A stretch of 64,000 nucleotides of DNA from Chrysomallon squamiferum (lineage: Eukaryota > Mollusca > Gastropoda > Neomphalida > Peltospiridae). The DNA lies in the NCBI GenBank assembly GCA_012295275.1, contig CM022672.1:2887443-2951442 (forward strand), read 5' to 3'. The notes below the pieces were generated by a model. It did no database searches. It was not told the DNA's origin and worked only from the letters and a program-made list of their open reading frames with translations. This document shows positions 40,595 to 53,569 of this stretch, one piece after another (within the stretch, counting starts at the first letter, position 1; the number at the start of each line of letters is the position of its first letter). Position numbers and translations under genes: made by a program.

Positions 40595-40625
40595 AAAAAT
40601 AAATAAATAAATAATTAAATTAATT
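40484..40625 (+). repeat. (AAAT)n microsatellite, about 140 bp
   Basis: AAAT units with several single-base phase shifts, ending in TTAA units. Confidence 0.96.
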
Positions 40626-42440
40626 AATTTTTGACATGTTACACACAGAAGGTCCAAACTCCTCTGAATACTTCGACTCAGATATTGTTTGGATGTGAAA
40701 CACCAAGGTCGCAGAACGCGCTCAATTATACATTTCTTAAAAATAATGTCTAAATAGCGAGGTTCCAATAGTGTAAGAAAGAACTTCAGCACCTGTTGCT
40801 TTAAGTCAAGGCCGTCAATGGTGGCTACTAGTGGCTAGACGATGAACGAATGAAAGTGCAATATATCGATTATTCACGCCTCTGTTTAATACAGGATATT
40901 AAGTTCAATTTACTTCAAGTGTTCATATTCCCTGGACAGTTCTTAACAAAGTATCATTAATAATTAACACCCTGAGTGAACTGCATTGCCATCTGAAACA
41001 AAATTAAGCGGCCACGATGTTCTGAATGTGAATAAAGAGATGACAAAGAAAGGGGATTAATTAGTACGATTTCTTACCATAAACAGCACCTGAGAATCGC
41101 ATACCCATTTTTCATTTTTCCTTATTATTTCGTTTCGAATGTTAGCATGTGCTGATCATACAAAACGTCGCAATAAGCAGAAAAACCGTCGAACATTCAG
41201 GATTTTTAGAATACGAATGAATAAGGTCCCGGTAAAAGCAGTAAGTTGTTATCTACTCTCGTATCTATTTTTGGCTTGCTTTTCTGTTCCCCGAAAAAAA
41301 AAAAAAATAAATAAAATAAAATAGAGAAAAAAGCTACATTTCTTGTAATTGCCTGTGACGATAATATCGAAGCTAAGACACAAGCACACGCCATTGTATT
41401 GTTAATATCCAAGACAAGATGCCGATGTTATTCAAATTCGTAAATAAAGGCTCTGTCCAACCTTAGAGAAAAAAAAACAACGAAACAGCCATCCGTTTAA
41501 TGTTTAATATGAAAGAGATGATAATGTTCTGGGGGGGGGGGGAGAGGGAGGAGATTGATTTGTGGTCCTTAATCCCTTCAATTTTAATAATTTTACATAT
41601 TATTCACATTATAATGACATTCTTTTTCTTTTGATATGATTTTATATGGAAGAAATAATGTTCTTAGTTAACACGTTATATTACAGAAAATTACGATTAA
41701 TTATCTGCCAGTCAGCTCCCAGCATTTAAATAAAAAAAAATTCAAGAAAATTAGAACTCATAACTAAAGAATCCATTACCACTAATTACTGCGTCACTTT
41801 TTCTAAAACTAATTTGAAAAAGCAGCGATCTCTGAAATAGAGGAACTCAATGAGTTCTACGGTGTCTCTTGGACACAAAAGTATTAGTAAGGAAAATAGC
41901 TGGAACTATAAAGCTTCCTGACTATATTATAAATAGCGCGGATTAAAAGAACAAAATCTATTAATTAAATTGACTTATTCGAATTAAATTACTGATATCC
42001 TTAAACGAACCTTTTCAACAGAACGGATAAAAGATTTTAAAAAAAAAACAACCCAAAAACGAACAAAACATCGTTCAGAAAAGCAAGTAAGACGAAAGAA
42101 ATATTAAGGACTGAAAGTAAGATTTTGTTTTTTACGTATACCTCTGCTAAATTATGAAGATGACTTAAGTTAAGTGTTTTGTTGTGACTAATGACAGAAC
42201 AGGATCACAGAGAACTCCAGTCTGAAATGTTCTTTGTTGCTTTCCAATTAAAGATGATCACTGCAGACACAGTAATCACTCGTGATGGCGTGATCGTAAT
42301 CAAACAGATTCTGTCGATCTTTTGCGTATTGATTCGTGATGTGCTTTTTTCCAATCTTTCTAGAAATACTTTTTGAATATCGATCGTTTCTAAGAACTGG
42401 CGCAGATATTTGAGAAGACTGTTCATGTGGTCGAAGATCA

Positions 42441-42488
<48 letters not shown>

Positions 42489-43336
42489 TAAAACTGTAGA
42501 AATGAAGTGACATAAAATTGAAATATACGGGAGAGATATATTTTACCAATACTTGAGAGATTTTATTTTATGGATAAAGGGACAGTAGGGCGGAAAGAGA
42601 CAGAATATTATTTCTAAGTCAGAAGGGAAAGTATAATGAGGCACAGAAAAAATCTACAGTCTTTCGTGATTTGTACAATTTTATTAGATTCTCTTTCTTT
42701 GCAAAAAAAAAAACAAAAATACTTAGCACATTTGATTAAACTACAATTTCAAATCAGATTCTGGTGGATTTTTTTGCTTGGATTTTTCAGTACAAAATCC
42801 ATACATCGATTTTTCATTACTTGGTACTTTTCATTGTCCTGGTTGTTTGTTAATCACGAAGAAGCTGTTGTTATCAACATATTTCGGGAACGATTTCTTT
42901 TTTCTTTTTTTTCTTTTCAGTTAATGTTTCCTGCAAAATGTAATCATTTAGAATACTAATGATGTAATCCCTTTATACTGTCTCCCGAAAATAAAATCAG
43001 CATTATTTAATGCTACTATTTTTAGCGACTTTCGGAAAGCATCTTTCTATTACGGTCATTTGATTAAAACGGGAGAAGCAAATTAAAAGCTTTTTGAATG
43101 TTAGTAATATAATACATATCATTTAATTAATTAATTAATTAATTGAATTTAAATTAAGAAACCAGAGTCACTAGGGATAGGAGAAGTGTATTTTAGCGCA
43201 GAGGGAAGGAAACCAGGGAAACAGATTGAAACTCATTTAGTAAACAAAGATTTCAGGAGTGAAAGGTCGCGAGAACAGTTCTCCTCACTTCATCCACAGC
43301 TATATCATTTTTATTTTTGTTATTTACTATGCATTT
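40626..43336. other. Mostly unique stretch
   Basis: Unique DNA with G12 at 41531-41542, a 39-bp GA tract at 42445-42483 and a TTAA run near 43123-43144. Frames 42191-42376 (plus), 42205-42549 (minus) and 42636-42959 (plus) lack splice or composition support. No gene called. Confidence 0.4.
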
Positions 43337-43341
43337 TATTA

Positions 43342-43436
<95 letters not shown>

Positions 43437-43610
43437 ATTGTTGTTGTTGTTTATGTCATTCTTATTGTTGTTGTTGTTATTGATATTATTTTTTATTATT
43501 ATTATTTTTTTTGTTGTTGTTGTTGTTTTGTTGTTATTGTTACTATTGTTGTTGTTTTGTCATCATCATCATCATCATCGTGTTGTTGTTGTAGTTGTTG
43601 TTCTTCTTAT
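43337..43610 (+). repeat. (ATT)n-(GTT)n-(ATC)n field
   Basis: ATT to about 43376, pure GTT to 43435, then mixed GTT, ATT and CAT runs to 43610. The 195-codon Leu-rich frame across it is an artefact. Confidence 0.95.
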
Positions 43611-44105
43611 TGTGCACGTTTATTCTTCATTCTTTGACCACGGCATATATACAGCAATTCTTGAAATGCTTTTCTGTCCAAAGTGTGATGAATACAGAAA
43701 CACGTGGTCCATAGCACGGTGCGTTTTCCCTTTCAGTTTAATAAAAAACACAGTAAACTTTTGTTTATACTAGGTGAGGTTTTGGACAGTATGCAGAGTA
43801 AAGCTAAATTTACGGATAACGCTAAGAAGTAAATAATGAACTAAATTAACATTAAGTAAAATGAAGCACATATTCGAGATAAAAAGACACACAGTCTCAG
43901 TTAGATGAAAGACAAAATGAACATTGTCTGCATTGTTATACTAATAAACAAACAAGTAAGTCAATAAATATAAATATGAATATAAAGAAAGAAAAAAAAA
44001 TAAGGAAGTAGAAAAATGAACAATTCAGAATGACTTAGTCTGAATAGATATTTTTGTTCTCACATCATATGAAAAAGATTTTCATAATTCAGAATTATTT
44101 AAATG

Positions 44106-44110
<5 letters not shown>
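43611..44110. other. Unique AT-rich stretch
   Basis: No repeat or coding signal beyond short A-rich runs. Confidence 0.5.

Positions 44111-44195
<85 letters not shown>
44111..44195 (+). repeat. (CT)n microsatellite, 85 bp
   Basis: Uninterrupted CT tract. Confidence 0.98.
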
Positions 44196-44198
<3 letters not shown>

Positions 44199-44634
44199 TA
44201 ATCAATCGATCTATCTATATCGTTTTATTTGGAATAAACTATTATTCAAATGCACTTTATGACATCTTATATAAACAATTATTACGATAATTTACATATA
44301 ATAATAATCATTAAAAAATAAATTAAAATAAAATAAAATAAAAATTAATGTCATCAAGATTAGAAAATTAATATTAATAATATAAACGAAAAATATCTAA
44401 TATCTAATGTTACTCATTAGCACGAACAGAAATTACATCATTAGCATTTCCTTTGATGTAATATAGCATTAAGTATGGCAGTCATTAAAACAATATGCTG
44501 GCTGCATAAACATTTCACAACGATTTGACAGTTTGGTGCAGCCTTTAAAAGATATGTTTACACCATTAACGATCGCAGTTTTACTATCCCAAATCCATGG
44601 TACGACGATCGTGTTACCTACCAATCAATTACGC

Positions 44635-45000
44635 TATATTAATTTAACATTTTTAATATTGTTTAATTTGCTTGAAATTAATATTGCCGTATATTTGATT
44701 TTTCGTACGCTGTTAGCTGTTGCACAGATGTAAATGTATGAATAAATTAATAAATCTGCATGTTATTTACAATTAAAATTAAAATACCGCAATACGACTG
44801 CGCAAAATATATTCTGAATATAAAGGAAACGCTTTGAATCTCTGTTGATTTGTAATAAGAAGCTATGACTGACGTAGCATGTGCCTAACAGCACCCAGCT
44901 CAGTTAAACTTCAGAATAATGAACACATCTATTATTCTCTAAAAGATATGCAGTTCAGATATAGACTGTAAGCCGTGTAGAGTTATCGTTCCTTGTTTTC
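44635..45000 (+). repeat. Diverged direct duplication, copy A
   Basis: This segment is matched by 45720-46120 in the same orientation at roughly 75-80% identity by eye. Long shared blocks include aatttgcttgaaattaatat, tgttgcacagatgtaaatgt and taaatctgcatgtt. Neither copy is coding. It may be an old segmental duplication or two copies of an unnamed element. Confidence 0.85.
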
Positions 45001-45719
45001 ATGTCGTATACCGCATTGGTTAAGTCTTAGAAGTAGATTTGTGACAGTTAGTAACTAATTTATGCAAGAGTTATCTCCTTTTGATGATATTACACACTTT
45101 GCCGTAGAGTGAGGGCTAAAATTACTGTATGTGTGTTTTGAAATAGAAAAAAAGAAAAGAAAAGATAAAAGAAAAAGAAAAACGGGGAAAGTAAGAAAAA
45201 AAATTAAATTAAAAAAGAAGGAAAGAATTCTTTTTTATGTAATTGCATATACTTTGCTCCATTTTTTTTCTTTATAACTATACAAATTTAAACACTTACC
45301 TACTAAACGCAGAAACATGGTAAATACGTCGAATAAGAGTAGATGGGAATGTTTTGAAGATTCGTAGATTGAAACTAATTTATCAGTATATTCAGAACAA
45401 AAAAACGTCCACAACCAACAACTTCTACTGTAAAGTGTACTTACCTGAAAAGATAAAGAAAGAAAAACATTAATTAAATTATAATAAATGAATAGTAAAT
45501 GATGAAACACAAACAAAACAGTTAATAATAATAATTATTATTTATTATATAAATCGTGTCTGTAAATACGATATACATTTACATCTGTGTGTTTGCATTA
45601 AAAAAAAAAATGGCTGTGTGAAAATCTAGCCAACCCAGAAACAGTGAGATCATTCAAACATTTTATGACATTTTTATTTATTTATTTATTTATTTAACCA
45701 TTTCAAAGTTATATATATA
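45001..45719. other. Spacer between the duplicated segments
   Basis: Unique DNA, A-rich at 45145-45235, TTTA run at 45675-45697. The two copies begin about 1.09 kb apart. Confidence 0.5.
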
Positions 45720-46120
45720 TATATTAATTTACCATATTCAATCATGTTCAATTTGCTTGAAATTAATATTGCTGAAGAGCGAATTTTTCGTCCGCTATTA
45801 GGTGTTGCACAGATGTAAATGTATGAATAAATGAATAAATCTGCATGTTGTTTACAATTTAAATTAAAACACCGTACATACGGCTGCTCAAAATACATTC
45901 TGACTAATGACTTTACAACAAAACGCCTTGAATTCTATAATGATTTATAATAACTGCTTCTTTATTTTGACAGAAGCAGCTGTGATTGACATAACGTGTA
46001 CCTAACCACATCCAGCTCACTTAATCTTTAAAATAATGAATACATTTATTATTATTCTCTAACGGCTATGCAGCAGTGTAATGGACCGCAAGTCGTAAAG
46101 AATTACCGTTCTTTGTTTTC
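45720..46120 (+). repeat. Diverged direct duplication, copy B
   Basis: Copy B carries about 34 bp absent from copy A. That extra piece includes a perfect 8-bp hairpin, CTGCTTCT at 45954-45961 and AGAAGCAG at 45972-45979. The right end of the similarity is at tgttttc near 46120, just before TA/TATG simple sequence. Confidence 0.85.
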
Positions 46121-46133
46121 CCCTCACTTCATA

Positions 46134-46135
46134 TA

Positions 46136-46171
<36 letters not shown>

Positions 46172-46193
46172 TGTATGTATGTATGTATGTATG
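46134..46193 (+). repeat. (TA)n-(TATG)n
   Basis: Short TA then about 12 TATG units. Confidence 0.96.
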
Positions 46194-46311
46194 TACATAT
46201 ATATATCTATCCATTCATATACCCATTCATTCATCCAGCCCGCACACACAGATAGTCAGCAGATACAGAAAGACAATCAGAGTTTTCACTGTGTGTTTTT
46301 GTATGAATGAC

Positions 46312-46678
46312 GTTTTAGATCAGGGGTCATCAACCATTTTGAACATGAGAGCTACTTCACAGGTACTGAGTCATACGAAGGGCTATCAGTTTGATACCGT
46401 CTTCTGAAATACCAAATTTGTTCAGTTTTTCTTTAGTTATATATTATTATTAATGATACCCATCTACGTGAAGACACTGATCACGTTAATGAGTTCTCAC
46501 AATAATTATCACCAGTGACTTAACAAGGTTGGATGCAGATAATATCAATATTCAACCTTTAATTCTATTGATCTCAGTAATTGTTTAAATTTTAAGATCA
46601 GGCCTGCGGACGACTCCTTTGATTCTTGGGATCGACCTGGTGCCCGCGGTTACCGTTTTGGTGATCCTGGTTTTAGAT
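46312..46678 (+). mobile_element. Non-autonomous hAT-type MITE with target-site duplication
   Basis: The element runs 46321-46669 (349 bp). It begins CAGGGGTCATCAACC, and its other end reads CAGGATCACCAAAAC on the opposite strand, an imperfect terminal inverted repeat of the CAGGG type that hAT transposons carry. GTTTTAGAT is present on both sides (46312-46320 and 46670-46678); hAT elements make 8-bp duplications, so one base is either chance or part of the end. The left end (gagctacttc, gaagggctatcagtttgata) and the right end (cctggtgcccgcgg) resemble, from memory, a widespread animal hAT MITE. There is no transposase. The minus frame 46585-46815 crosses the right end and is not a gene. Confidence 0.82.
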
Positions 46679-47282
46679 AAAATACGTGAATGTAAGTCTA
46701 CTCGACCCAGAATGTTGCAGACCCACCGCTGTTCAGCTCTTTTCTTCTTAAATGTCAGAGTCACATCGGCTCCTTTACGTTTATGATATATACCATCTTC
46801 AGATCTCTCAGACATAATTCGTAGCTAACATTCAACTTTGTAATAATTCGGTTGCGAAAATTAGATTACAGAGTTCGGCCTACATAAACGATTCACACGA
46901 TAAGTTTGTTGTATCATATTACAGCGTCCCTTCAGGGCGTTCGTGAAAAGAGCAATAAAGATAATGTCTTTCCTGATAATTAAATGAGCCATAGTGGGAC
47001 TGATTTCCACCGGAATTACAACAAACTGCCTCCCTTAATTGCCTCTTGCTGTAATTTTATATTGTAACACATCTTATGATGGGGTTAAGCCAATTTAAAA
47101 CGCGTCGTGGTGTTGTTATCGAGTTAATTTGATGACACAAATGGCTTAGTAGTCTATGTCCTTGTATTCCACTTCGATCTCACATACTTAGAGACGGAGA
47201 GGCCGAGACAAAGAAAATAAACATTCTTAATGGCTGTGGGAGAGGGTTCCGTCTTTTTCTCTTTTTAACCTTATTATTACCC

Positions 47283-47283
<1 letters not shown>
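46679..47283. other. High-complexity stretch with a weak tRNA-like piece
   Basis: Unusually varied DNA with CpGs at 46700-46800 and 46930-47120, including ATTAA cores (ctgataattaaatg). A possible A box TGGCTTAGTAGTCT at 47142 and B-like ACTTCGATCTC at 47171 suggest a decayed tRNA-like fragment, but the 29-bp spacing is short. The regulatory role is unknown. Confidence 0.3.
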
Positions 47284-47349
<66 letters not shown>

Positions 47350-47366
47350 GATGATGATGATGATGA
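47284..47366 (+). repeat. (ATT)n-(GAT)n
   Basis: ATT to 47349 then GAT to 47366. Confidence 0.97.
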
Positions 47367-49990
47367 TATTTAATTATTCGTGTTGTTTTTAAAAGGTTAT
47401 AAATAAAATATTTCGGAAAATCTGATATAATTTTAGAATTTTTGTGAAAAAGGGTGCATGCTAGAACTACAACTCTTTGTTTAACTGTATCACGATATAC
47501 AATTATTTCATCAACGTTTACGATCATCCTCAAGTTTTAAATATGACAAAAGCTAGAACGAATGGTTATCCCGCCAATTTCTCTAATTAGTTAAGGAATT
47601 AGCTTAATGTAAGTGTGAGAAAGATCAAGGCAATAATTATAGACAGGTACCAAGACTGAGTGACAGAAAGGCAGGCAGGCAGACTTGTAGACATGTCATG
47701 AGGCATACATACTCATAAAAACTGGATAGGTTAGTAGGTAGACCATAGTCAGTAGACAAATGAATATATAAAATGATAGACAAAGAGGCAGAGAGACAGA
47801 CAGAGATATTCAAATAGATAGATAGGTAGGTAAGAAGATAGATGAATAGATAGACATACAGATGAACTGAAAGAAAGACTGACGGACAGACAAACAGAAA
47901 CAGAGAATATGAAGACAAAATTAATGAAAGAAGAAAATAAAAATAAAAATAGGGAAAACAGAATTAAAAAAGAAAGAGAGAGAGTAAGAAAGAGGAAAGG
48001 AGAAAAATAACCCCAGAATAATAATAAAAATATAAATATAATAATAATAATAATAATAAGTAAAAATGATGAAACCAGGAAGTCATAACAACACAAAAAA
48101 AAAAAAAAAAAAAAAAAAAAACCATTGAAAAAGAAAGTAAGAAAGAAGGAAACAGGAAACAAATTAAAACTAAAAATAAATGTATCTCCAGTAGCTGTCA
48201 TTCGCTTTTTTCCACAGATTTTAATTTGGATTCGATTACTTATTAGTTTCCGGGCATTATATTAACTTTACATCAGTCATTTGATTACTTCATCCATTCG
48301 GCTTAATCTGTCGAGATAAAGTTTTATATTATTCGGTTTTCGCGACAAGCCATGAAACACAGACGTCGATATTTGCAATTTTATTTTCTCATTTCGTTTA
48401 TGCTCAAAGCAAGTTCTTTTCATTGTGGATTTATTTTAATGTTCCTCAGATTAAACTTACTTTACTGCATTGTTCCTGACTTGCGTTTCAGAATAATCTG
48501 TTTAAAAACGTCTGGTCTTTGAGTCAGATTTTTTTTTTTTTTTTAAATGTCTATCTATCCATCTATCTATCTATCTCTCTCTCCCTTCTCTCTCCTCTGT
48601 CTGACTGTCTGTCTGTCTCCATCCATCCATTCATCTGTCTATCTCTTTCTTCTAATTCACTTTTTTGCATCCAGCAATTCTGTCTATTTAACATGTCAGT
48701 TTGTCTGCATATCTACCAGTCTACTTAAACTACCCACCTAGAAATCTACCAAACTAACTTATCTATCTATATCCTCTCTCCACATAAATGTTATTTTCAG
48801 AATGTTCTTGCATGATACATATGTTTACTACGTAAAACAGTTGTCGCGTCTACTCAGATACATTTTAAATTGTGATTTCAGGATTGAATTTCTTTAAATT
48901 TAATCATCGGACGAAGTAAACATTTCATACAGATGACATTGTGAGTCATTTTACAATACTTTCTTTTGAAACGAGCGTAAAACCACACAAATGAAAGAAA
49001 AAAAAAAAAAAACATTAAAAATTAATAGTCTGTATATCAATATCCTTTGAACAAAACGAAATTATAATCTGCCCTAGTCGATTTCAGTTTGATTTCTGTA
49101 CTTGTACAGCTGTCGAAGAGAGAAAGATATGGATTTGGATGAAAGAGAATATTTCTTTGTCTGTGTTAAGATGTAGTTTTAAGATATGATGACTGGTAAA
49201 GGAATTACGGCAGACAAAATATTTCACAGGAATAAATAAAGTTTAAATCTGTGGCTATATATTACGTTATAGGTTTGGTCACTGTGAATCACTGACACAG
49301 ATATCACTTAAACAAAAACCACTCGATCGAAATCATAACGTGTTGTAGATAGCTAGATAGACACTCAGACAGATAGACAGACGAAAGAGAGAAAGAGCGA
49401 AGGAATGTAACAGTAATAGTACATTAATGATAATGGTAGAGGTAGTAGTAGTAGTAGTAATAATAATAGTTGTAGTAGTACTAATAGTGACAACAAAACA
49501 AAAATCAGTGAATTATGAAATCTACTTTTCAGATAGTCGTCGTTATTTTTCTAAACTTTTTCTCATTTTCTACGTTTTGAAAACTGTATCTATTTTAACA
49601 TGACTAGTTTTCGAAATCGTGTGTTTTCATAATTCATATAACCTTGGAAGTTTAAACAAGACAAATATCTACAGTATATGATGAATGACTGAACGCAACA
49701 GGCTGGCGATGAAAACATGTTGACATTCAGAGACTGGAAGGAACAAGGTGCTGGTTTATTCTGATGAATGAGAACTGAATTCCTGATACTACAAAAATAA
49801 CGTGTAATGCGTCAAACAAAATGTGAAGATCATTCATGTTTACCGATAAGTTGAATCATATCAAAATTAAATCGTTATTTTTTTTTCTTATTTTCATTCA
49901 ACTTGTTGAAGACTACTCGTAGTCATATACATACATACATGCATACAAACATACACCCACAAACATACGCGCCCGCGCACATACACACAT
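47367..49990. other. Mixed stretch of loose CAGA/GATA, A-rich and CTAT sequence
   Basis: Loose CAGA/GATA sequence at 47660-47900, A/G-rich to 48120 with a 28-A run ending there, unique DNA at 48190-48520, CTAT/CTGT sequence at 48550-48770, unique DNA afterwards and a short AGT run at 49440-49490. No coding frame is convincing. Confidence 0.5.
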
Positions 49991-49992
49991 AC

Positions 49993-50023
<31 letters not shown>

Positions 50024-50056
50024 TGTATGTATGTATGTATGTATGTATGTATGTAT
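49991..50056 (+). repeat. (ATGT)n microsatellite
   Basis: About 16 TATG units, preceded by complementary CATA-rich sequence at 49925-49990, so the block is partly inverted. Confidence 0.96.
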
Positions 50057-50892
50057 AAAATGTGCAAGATCTCTCATTTGATTACAAAATTTGTACAAAT
50101 CCTTTTTCATGAATAGTCATTACAAAACCTAATTTTTCAGGTCATCATGTGTGAAATATTACAACAAGAATTAATGATGAATTATTTGTGTGTAGTATTC
50201 ATAAATAGATCAGTGTAAGATAGTGCTTTTGTGCAAATGAATATTTTTGATATATGACTGATCGGCTTGATCTATCTGTCTATTTATCCATAAATATTTT
50301 TGTCTGTCTATTTATCTATCAATCTATTTATCTCTGTCTTATTTACTTATATTTATGACCTTTAAAACCCTACTAGACTCTTTATAGTAGCCAAACATTC
50401 TGTAGCAGCATCCCGAATGGCCGCTAAAAAGGCCAAGTAGTAATTTAGAAAATTCCTTCCATTTGTTTTAACCCATCATTGTGATGCAAATTGAATAAAA
50501 AGTTTACCACTTCGGAGCCAATGTGTTAGGCTGTTCGTCGTTGTGTATTTCAGTGTTAAAAGGGTTCAAACATTCTCTAAGATGATAAAAATGTTAAAAC
50601 AGAACCGAAACCATGAGTGTTTCTTCAGCGTTAGAAGACAGTAAATTCTACGCAGAATGAATCCGGTATTACAACCATGGGGAATAGCTGAGTCCTAAAT
50701 TCCAATTACAGCACTTTGGCAACTTGATGAAAACTTGATTACAAATCTCCCGGATGGTATCGTAGGTCTACATTTTCTGAGAAATGAGCAGTTAAAATAT
50801 GAAACCAAATAATATAAGCTTTACCTAAAATGAAATTTTGAACGGTTATAACGTGTTCCATGATATAACGAAATTACCTCTAGTGTTTCTGT

Positions 50893-50927
<35 letters not shown>

Positions 50928-52862
50928 TTGTTGTTGTTGTTGTTGTACTTGATGCCTCACCACTGATGACCTGATTCCATTAACCCATTATTTTCAAGCG
51001 CAGACGACACAGTGTGAATTAGAAAGACAGAGACAGCATGAACGACGTCATTACAACGGAGCCCGACCAAGCATGAAGAGGAGGCTACGTGCTCAGATAT
51101 TCCGCACGTTTGTAAATTAACGACGTGGGAATAACAAAGGTCCGCTCTGTTAGTTTACACGAAGCTCGGAATCGATAGGACGTCGTGAATGTGGCTAAAA
51201 CGAACGGACGGTATGTTTATACAAGATACAAACAAGTCTTTTGTCAACCGGTTGCTGGAGCCAGTCCTTGGGGGACAGGGTCCATCAGTCTGTCTTGCAT
51301 TACCAGAAACGACACACAATAACAGGTGGAATTAAAACGCATCACACTGAAAAACTCGGATTTTATTTCACGTCTACACGAGACGTCAAAATATCCAAGA
51401 ATATGGAACAAGTCCCTGCAGATTGCAGCGTCCCTTAATTAGACTGGCCCTTCGGGAAAAGGTTAATTTCCTTTGACCCATTTCCGCTACCGCCATGTAG
51501 ACGTTAATATGAAAGCTGTAACATCGTATTGTCGTCGGTCATGCGAAGAGTACATTTTCTGCGATGTCAGCTCGTATTCTGTTTGACTGTGGTAAAGGTT
51601 CGACCTTTCTTTTAAAATGCGTCATCATAAACAGAAAAACAAAATTTCTATTTTCGATGCAGCAGCTGTTGTCAGCAGGTTCGGCAAAGAAATAAATGAA
51701 GTTACCCTGTAACAAGAAATAATCTGTAACGGCTCCAAGGAATCGCTTATTGTATTATAGTTTTATATTGCGTTACACAGGCTCAGAATTACATCAGTCT
51801 TTTTTTTTTTTTTTTTTTTTTTCTTATTTTTTTTTCTTCTGTAGGTATGTAACTGAAAACTAATGAACAATTCTTCTACAAAATCAAACAAAAGTTTATA
51901 TATCTGGGTAATAAAAGAAGAAAAGAAAAATAGTTTTGTATGTATGTATCTGTGTGTGTGTGTGCGTGCGCGCGTTTTCATGCATAAAAAAAAAAAGTGT
52001 ACATAAATAAATTAAACAAAACGAAAAGGAAGAAAAGATCTAAAACAAATACAAAAGTTAAAAACTAAAACCAAAGAGAATTTCAAAATAATATTCATCG
52101 GTAATTTCATTTTATTATCGGATAAATCGACGAATGTTTGTCAGCATTACGACGTCATTGTCTGGCGAGGTAAAAGGAAATAATGTCTAGCCGTCGACAG
52201 ATTACATCAAAATTAGTTTACGCATCAACAGACGCATTATTAAAAGGTTGGTTTCAGAAGTCCACTCATTAGTTTTATCTTTACAATAGGTCTGTTGATA
52301 AATATTGACAAGGGAAATTATTAAAAAAAAAAAAAAAAAGAAAAGAAAGAAAGAAAGAATGAGCAAATGAGTGAAATAAAAAAAATTACTGGAAGGAAGA
52401 ATGAAAAAATAATTAATGAATTAAGAAAAAGTATAAATAATAAGAATAAAAAAATAAAAGAATAAATGAATAAATGATCGATTAAAAAATGTTTATCTAG
52501 GTAAAATGGCATAGTAGAATATGACCCAACACTGACACAAAAACTTCTAACTTAAGAAATAAAGGGAACTTTCAGAATTTTGCACCTTCTCGTAGGAAGG
52601 AAATCATATACAGCACCAATAACAAATAAATCGTGCTAAACTAGTTGGAACGGGAAATATCCTCAAACAGCAGCACTAACACAAACTGATCTTGTGAGCT
52701 ATCACGCATCTGTTTAATTGATTAGATCGTGTAAGCGCTCTATAAACTGCAACATATCACCACGAAGGAGATTTCGTGCGACCTTTTTAACCCGAGTGCT
52801 GTTGCAGTTTATGAAACCAAGGCGCTGCTCAGAATTTCAACCTATATTAACACCATCATCAG
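50057..52862. other. Unique stretch with several higher-complexity islands
   Basis: A weak tRNA-like pattern lies at about 50508-50575 (GGGTTCAAAC at 50562 as B box; the A box is poor). TTTA and GTT runs are at 50891-50945. CpG-bearing high-complexity DNA is at 50990-51500, where the 65-codon frame 51241-51438 lacks an ATG start. T-run at 51800-51822, A-rich DNA at 52320-52470, then unique sequence up to the candidate exon. Confidence 0.4.
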
Positions 52863-53012
52863 TCGCCAGATGCTTCACCTTGTCTAGACCCACTGACCGT
52901 CTCATTAACGAGTAGCGATGTGAAGAAAAGAAGACGTATTGATGAACTTGTCCAGCGTCTTCCCGCAGCCAACTTCAGAGCAGCAGCAGCAACAACAACA
53001 ACAGAAGTGAAA
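52863..53012 (+). CDS. Possible internal exon of an unidentified protein
   Basis: A 150-bp segment, 50 codons, is bounded by a possible acceptor (ttaacaccatcatcag, ending at 52862, with a branch-like tattaac) and a good donor (aaa then GTATGT at 53013). Both ends are in phase 0. The peptide is varied: SPDASPCLDPLTVSLTSSD at 1-19, a basic motif VKKRRR at 20-25 that looks like a nuclear localisation signal, IDELVQRLPAANFR at 26-39, then an Ala4-Thr4 run at 40-47 encoded by GCA/ACA repeats. The style fits a linker exon of a nuclear regulatory protein, but I cannot name a family. The frame stays open from 52851 to the stop at 53136, so the exon could be longer, or the whole could be a chance GC-richer ORF. 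The acceptor's pyrimidine tract is weak. Confidence 0.4.
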
Positions 53013-53569
53013 GTATGTCCAGTGTCGTCGGTGACAAAAGCCAATTCTCAAACCGGGCGCGTCTGTCACAACGGAAGCAGACGTTTCGCCACGGTCTGTC
53101 CAATTAAGGAGACGTGCAAATCTTGCACAGACCGATGAGATTAATTTGAGACGGAGTAAACCTTTCGATTGCTCTTTATTCGACACCTACCATCCGGAAA
53201 CGATCGCTCCAAATTGGCTCTGCGGAAAACCTTTCTGAGAAATGCGATACGTGAAAAAACGGCTACCTTTGTCGCAGCGCTTGTGAAAGTTTCTTTTGTG
53301 AAAAGGCAGTGCGAGAATTATGATGGAAGACTTCCGAGTCCCCCATGATGTCCTGGACTCTGAATAGTCGTTCTTCCGCTGTACGCAAAGCCGATAAACA
53401 TGAAATACAAAACAGAAACATTGTCATTATTCCCTCTTAACACTCAGCATTGTCAAAATATGTTTTCTATTATAGTGATGTGAGTGAGTCAGCGAAAAGT
53501 GTCTGTGTTTTAGTCAACATTTGTTTTGTTTTTCAAAACACAGACCTATTACATCTCCTTCTTTGAACT

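Noticed and set aside
42205-42549. 114-codon minus frame
   Set aside because: Partly a (GA)n read; the remaining 70 codons look like chance.
43186-43773. 195-codon plus-strand frame
   Set aside because: The core is (ATT)n/(GTT)n read as poly-Leu; no start, splice or domain support.
46585-46815. 76-codon minus frame with gene-like composition
   Set aside because: It crosses the right end and target site of the hAT-type MITE, which explains its GC content.
51241-51438. 65-codon plus frame in high-complexity DNA
   Set aside because: Starts at TTG rather than ATG and has no family resemblance; kept only as high-complexity DNA.
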